Positions 60,316 to 64,000 of a DNA stretch of 64,000 nt are shown one piece after another. Origin of the DNA: Kalmanozyma brasiliensis GHG001 (Eukaryota > Basidiomycota > Ustilaginomycetes > Ustilaginales). Location: positions 372,802 to 436,801 of the forward strand of contig NW_015961970.1 of assembly GCF_000497045.1 (NCBI RefSeq). Reading direction: 5' to 3'. Positions within the stretch are counted from its first letter, which is position 1, and each line of letters opens with the position of its first letter. The position numbers and the translations under genes are program-made. The notes under the pieces are model-generated. The model was not told where the DNA came from and did no database searches. It saw only the letters and a program-made list of their open reading frames with translations.

Positions 60316-62127
60316 ATGTTGGCTCCTAAGCTGTGGCGACCTCTCAGGCCGCAGGCGTTCCTGGTGTTCGCCATCGTCTGTCTTTCTCATTGCCTTTGCA
60401 GTCCAACGCCCCCCGTGAAGGACGACGAAGTCTTCTTCAAATATCTCGAAGAGTTCTTCAGCGAGCCGCGCGAGCGTCTGGATCAGATACCTCAGCATCG
60501 GTCACTACCTCAACAGCTGGTCGAGCCGTCGGTTCAACATACACACACGTTCTCTCGTAGTGGTGCGACTCAGTTTGGCCATGCCAACAGCCTTGGACCG
60601 GAAGCACAGTCTTCCGCAGCAAGGATATCATCGACGACTCTCACCGACTATGCCTCGACATCGACTGGATCGCACGGTATGGACTTTTCGGTGCCTTCAA
60701 ATGCCGGTGCCGCGTCATCGTCATCAGGACATCGGCAATGGACTCAGTTTGCGTCTTACACTGCCGATGCCGTGCACATCCCTGCTGGTCCGCCTCATGA
60801 TTCCTCGCCTGGCTATTTCACCGCCCTGCTGCACTCACCTGGCGATTCGGCTACACCTCCTCCCGTTCAGCCCTCCAGAGAGGCCGCGTCCGCTGATTAT
60901 CATTTCGATCCGCAGACGACACCGTCCTTGATCAAACGCCCACCTGCTCTCATCCAGGTCCTGCCGACCTTCCACGTATCGCCTGCACGGGAAGAGCATC
61001 TTGCCGCAAACGCACTCACAGCTGACGGAACACATCAAGATGCGCCGCACGACCCACTGGCGTCGCTGTTCTCATTCGATCTCGGTCCCGCCGTCTACAA
61101 AGTGGTGTTTCAGCCGGACCCCTATGTCGACAAGTTCATCGGTCGTCTCCGGAAGCGAGTCCACTACGAATGGGGGACCACGTCGGAGATCGACGAGCTT
61201 CAAACCGTCATCTTTGGACCCGAGACTCGAGGGAATGCGGACGGGTTAGCGACCGCCACGTTCTGGAATAGGGCAAGCGCCAAGGAGCTTTTCCTTCCCG
61301 TGGTAGGCGGATCGAGGCGTTTGTTCGTCACGTTCGCCGCTCAGCCCCACTTCCTCCCGCCAACGCTCGGCAAGGGTGTGATATCCGTCTGGCACATCTC
61401 GCCACCGCAAGAGGGGTCGATCTCGTCGCTCTTCCTGCACGGATTCTACCCGTTTACAGCGGACGAGTACCGTGGACTGACACAGCAACCTGAGATCGGG
61501 GCGGACTTCTGGATCACCGTCCGCTACGGTCGATCCGAGCCTCCTGCCCTGAAGCTCGAAGTGAGGCGAATGACGTCGGAGGAGGTACCACGCGTGAGCA
61601 GTCCCTCTCGCAACATCCGATTCCACGAGTCGAACGTGCCGTTGGGCGGAGAGTCGATGCTACTACATCCCGTGTCGGGACTGTACGTCTATGTCTGGCG
61701 CGAAGACGCATCGATCCCGACGCTGTTAAACGAATGGGGCGCCCGAGCTGACCTGCCCTGGGACGCATTCCAACGTATCCCACTCACCGACGACGACAAG
61801 CACCAGCTCAACTCGCGCATGACCCACATCTTTCGCAAGACCAAACACGTTAAGCTGCTCAAGCTGCGGAATGGAGAGACGCTCATGCTTTGCCAACACC
61901 GCAAGATCACTTGGGTGCACAGCAGCAGACGCGCCACGCTGTCGTTGTGGAAGTTCGGACCGGTGGCGGAAACCCATGGGAGAGCGTACAGGATGTTGTA
62001 TGCAGTGGGCTTCTACGGATTGTCGGAGCGAAATTGGCTCAAGTTGAACAGCGAGACCATTCCAGGGTTGACAGACGACTGGTTCCAGTATAATAGGATT
62101 CGGATTCCCGGGGCCGGTGGCTATTAG
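60316..62127 (+). CDS. Secreted protein with two tandem Eff1-type modules, family member 9
   Basis: 603 residues from the ATG at 60316 (MLAPKLWRPLRPQAFLVFAI). Signal peptide 1-28 with a basic start, mature SPTPPVKDDEVFFKYLEEFF. A 170-residue Ser/His/Pro-rich linker follows. Two C-terminal-type modules are in tandem: one ~255-420 with FLPVVGGSRRLFVTFAA, GVISVWHISPPQEGSISSLFLHGFYPFTADEY; another ~446-600 with IPLTDDDKHQLNSRMTHIF, HVKLLKLRNGETLMLCQH, ATLSLWKFGP, YRMLYAVGFYGLSERNWLKL. Other members have one such module, so this is an intragenic duplication or fusion. The stop lies 52 bp from the converging F-box-like gene. Confidence 0.78.
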   Translation: MLAPKLWRPLRPQAFLVFAIVCLSHCLCSPTPPVKDDEVFFKYLEEFFSEPRERLDQIPQHRSLPQQLVEPSVQHTHTFSRSGATQFGHANSLGPEAQSSAARISSTTLTDYASTSTGSHGMDFSVPSNAGAASSSSGHRQWTQFASYTADAVHIPAGPPHDSSPGYFTALLHSPGDSATPPPVQPSREAASADYHFDPQTTPSLIKRPPALIQVLPTFHVSPAREEHLAANALTADGTHQDAPHDPLASLFSFDLGPAVYKVVFQPDPYVDKFIGRLRKRVHYEWGTTSEIDELQTVIFGPETRGNADGLATATFWNRASAKELFLPVVGGSRRLFVTFAAQPHFLPPTLGKGVISVWHISPPQEGSISSLFLHGFYPFTADEYRGLTQQPEIGADFWITVRYGRSEPPALKLEVRRMTSEEVPRVSSPSRNIRFHESNVPLGGESMLLHPVSGLYVYVWREDASIPTLLNEWGARADLPWDAFQRIPLTDDDKHQLNSRMTHIFRKTKHVKLLKLRNGETLMLCQHRKITWVHSSRRATLSLWKFGPVAETHGRAYRMLYAVGFYGLSERNWLKLNSETIPGLTDDWFQYNRIRIPGAGGY

Positions 62128-62179
62128 ATATGATCGATTCGAATAGTGCCTCTTTCTCCGGGAGAGGATGATTCTGTAA

Positions 62180-63499
62180 CTAGGTGTTGAGCAAAGAGAT
62201 GTCGTTCTCGCGACCCCAAATGTCGAGAATCCTCCTGTTGTGCGCTACCTGAGCTCGAAAGGGTGCTTGGAAAGAGACCACAAGCTTGAGACCGGCAACC
62301 TTCTCCAGGAAGGCTCGTGTAAAGTCGTAGATCTGAGCTGCAAGCAGGATGTGAGCCTGCGTGACCTGCGGACGTCTTGTTCCATTGACAGGGTCCGGCT
62401 TGCAAAACACCCGAAGCTCGACCCGTTTCGCATCCGTCCTGTCCTCGCGCCCGATCAGCTCGGCGATGAAGAGCGAGACGAGTCCGGCGCTGTTGTGGTG
62501 TACGTCCTCCGGCGATGGAGCTTCTCTAACGCTACTGATGTCGACAGTGATACGACGTATCTCGGGCAGCAGAAGCTCGGATCGTACAAACATCGATCGC
62601 CGTCCGAGGAACAGGATGGTATCGTCAAATCGGAATCCAAAGTGACGAATGCCGTCTTGACGGTGAAGCAGGATCTGCTTGAGGAGGATCTCGCTCAGAC
62701 TGTCTAGCAAGCCGATCTGGATTCGTTGCACTTGGCAATGTTGGATGTCGGCAATCTCGGGACATGCGCGGAGCGCGTCCTCGAGCGTGATGGGCAAGAC
62801 CTGCGTTGCCCTGCCTTCGATCTTGACGTTCTTAATGACTTCCGCGTCCTTCGCCAGAAGCTTGAGTCGCTCGCCGATGGACTCCCACGAAGCATTGTCG
62901 GGGCGAAGAGGGAGCCATTTCTTGCGCCAAAAGTCCTTTTTGTGAAGCTCGTTCCATTGCTTGCACACGAGGCGCAAGTCTCCTGTCTTGAACGAGCCGG
63001 ACTTTCGAACGGGGTGTCGAGCGATGATGAGGATCGCATCGTGGAGCTCGACAGGAAGTGACGGGGCGAAGCAAGCACCTCGTCGCACCTGACTAATGAT
63101 CCTCGCTGAGATCGATGCTGCCTGATGGGCCATACGCACGGGTAGTCGGAAGGGGTTGTCCCATTGCCAACCATCACGCACCAGAGGCGAGCGAGAGCGA
63201 ACGAGTCGACTCATGAAGCTTCCCGACCCATGATCGTCCGCTAGAGCTACAGAAGCATCGCTGAACGTGGGACTGGGAGTTCGACGGGCTGGGACAGCTC
63301 TGGGAATGTAGGTGTTCTTGACCACGGTGCGAGCCGGGAAACTGAGCGTGTGGAGGAGATCGGCAGTCCCGGGAGGTGGTTGAGTGCCAGACTGAGTGTT
63401 AAGAAGCTGGTTGCGTGAACCCTGGCCTGAGTTACTGGCCATTCGAGAGACTGCGTAAAGGCATGGTGCCCATTTCAACCAACGCGCGTAACCGCTCAT
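62180..63499 (-). CDS. F-box-like protein of unknown specificity
   Basis: 439 residues from the ATG at 63499 (MSGYARWLKWAPCLYAVSRM); the 39 codons upstream begin at GTG. An F-box-like segment at ~148-190 reads LPVELHDAILIIARHP...GDLRLVCKQWNELHKKDFWRKKW, close to the LPxELxxxIL...VCKxWxxL...LW consensus. The rest (200-439) is alpha/beta with no repeats recognised (ILPITLEDALRACPEIADIQHC; LPEIRRITVDISSV). F-box proteins recruit substrates to SCF ubiquitin ligases; DCN1 in this window acts on the same ligases. The family match rests on one motif. Confidence 0.7.
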   Translation of the reverse strand: MSGYARWLKWAPCLYAVSRMASNSGQGSRNQLLNTQSGTQPPPGTADLLHTLSFPARTVVKNTYIPRAVPARRTPSPTFSDASVALADDHGSGSFMSRLVRSRSPLVRDGWQWDNPFRLPVRMAHQAASISARIISQVRRGACFAPSLPVELHDAILIIARHPVRKSGSFKTGDLRLVCKQWNELHKKDFWRKKWLPLRPDNASWESIGERLKLLAKDAEVIKNVKIEGRATQVLPITLEDALRACPEIADIQHCQVQRIQIGLLDSLSEILLKQILLHRQDGIRHFGFRFDDTILFLGRRSMFVRSELLLPEIRRITVDISSVREAPSPEDVHHNSAGLVSLFIAELIGREDRTDAKRVELRVFCKPDPVNGTRRPQVTQAHILLAAQIYDFTRAFLEKVAGLKLVVSFQAPFRAQVAHNRRILDIWGRENDISLLNT

Positions 63500-63823
63500 C
63501 GTTGAAGCCGGGAGGGGGGGATGGTGTGGCGAGCCTGAAGGACGGAAGTGAGCATGAGGAAAGGAAGGGAAGCAGTGCTTCACAGCCAAAGCTTGACTGA
63601 GACTTCTTAAAAGCACTGCAGAGGTGTCAGCAGCCTCATCCTCGTCTATTGTCTACCTGCTGCGTGAATTGGGCGATAGCCCCGCACCCACCTCCTGCAG
63701 CGCTCAGATCGCTCTTGGACACATTGTCTGCCAGCGTGCTTTCTTCATTGTTCCCGGTCGGATCAGTCTTGCGGGATATGATGCTTTCGATCCTCTGAGT
63801 AAGTTTCGATCTTCTGAGTAAGT
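63500..63823. other. Divergent region between F-box-like gene and right-edge frame
   Basis: 324 bases. It ends in two tandem 19-mers listed separately. Confidence 0.4.
63785..63822. repeat. Two tandem 19-mers with GAGTAAG ends
   Basis: TTTCGATCCTCTGAGTAAG (63785-63803) and TTTCGATCTTCTGAGTAAG (63804-63822) differ at one base. Each holds a splice-donor-like GTAAGT. They abut the ATG at 63824. Confidence 0.7.
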
Positions 63824-64000
63824 ATGAGGAATGATTCTTGGTCTCGCACAAAAGTATCAGCTCGTCGTCGAAAGGCAGATCCGCAAGATGTCTGGAGGAA
63901 GGCGCAACTTGACAGGAATGGTGAGCGATTATTTAACTCTGTTAGGTCGGATTTTAGACGCGATCTCGATTCGCTCGATCCCGATCTGGTCTACTTTGTG
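63824..64000 (+). CDS. Start of an unidentified protein, truncated by window edge
   Basis: From the ATG at 63824 the frame is open for 59 codons to the edge, with an in-frame TGA just upstream. The visible residues begin MRNDSWSRTKVSARRRKADP and continue with a charged helical look (WRKAQLDRNGERLF...SDFRRDLDSLDPDLVYFV). No family is recognisable. A second overlapping frame from 63831 is also open, so coding status is uncertain; the charged composition favours the first. Confidence 0.4.
   Translation, partial: MRNDSWSRTKVSARRRKADPQDVWRKAQLDRNGERLFNSVRSDFRRDLDSLDPDLVYFV

Noticed and set aside
1..64000. CRISPR arrays, transposons, viral copies
   Set aside because: No regularly spaced repeats, reverse transcriptase, transposase or capsid-like coding sequence was seen. 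The viroplasmin motif near 2700 is the cellular RNase H1-type domain, not a virus.

Overview
The window reads as nuclear chromosomal DNA of a basidiomycete smut fungus, most likely Ustilago maydis or a close relative. The evidence is moderately GC-rich DNA, mostly intronless genes, a few short introns with GTAAGT/GTGAGT-type donors, a typical single-copy eukaryotic gene complement, and a block of secreted proteins that resembles, from memory, the eff1 effector family of U. maydis. No database search was possible, so species and family membership are inferences. I see no mobile element, rRNA, convincing tRNA, CRISPR array or virus.

Left part (1-40955): mainly cellular genes. In order they are a truncated Ser/Pro-rich protein; a protein joining an RNase H1-type nucleic-acid-binding (viroplasmin) motif to a VOC/glyoxalase-like fold; a KCH-type potassium transporter; a peroxisomal PMP47-like carrier; the mitochondrial protein MDM31; a cysteine-desulfurase-like class V aminotransferase; a tiny ZNF706-like zinc finger; an NRG1-like C2H2 regulator with about 4.8 kb of non-coding DNA upstream; a large acidic nuclear-type protein; the ribosome-assembly GTPase NOG1; an unknown protein; PUT2; LSM3; mitochondrial uL5 (MRPL7); DCN1; and LEU2. 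A perfect TGAGTCA (Gcn4-type) site lies 137 bp before LEU2. Between PUT2 and LSM3 sit three hairpins with near-identical 13-nt loops and different but fully paired stems.

Right part (41115-62127): nine secreted proteins in three blocks of three. Three lie on the minus strand, followed by SRP101 (minus), GPN3 (plus) and a PA-TM-RING ubiquitin ligase (plus). Three more lie on the plus strand, then ALG5, then a final three. Each has a signal peptide, a variable Ser/Pro-rich middle and a C-terminal module of about 155 residues. Five carry a STELxLG-type motif near residues 41-50, two share APMWPxEAW after the signal peptide, and the last has two C-terminal modules in tandem. This expanded cluster is the most biologically interesting part of the window.

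The right edge has an F-box-like protein on the minus strand and the start of an unidentified plus-strand reading frame that runs out of the window.
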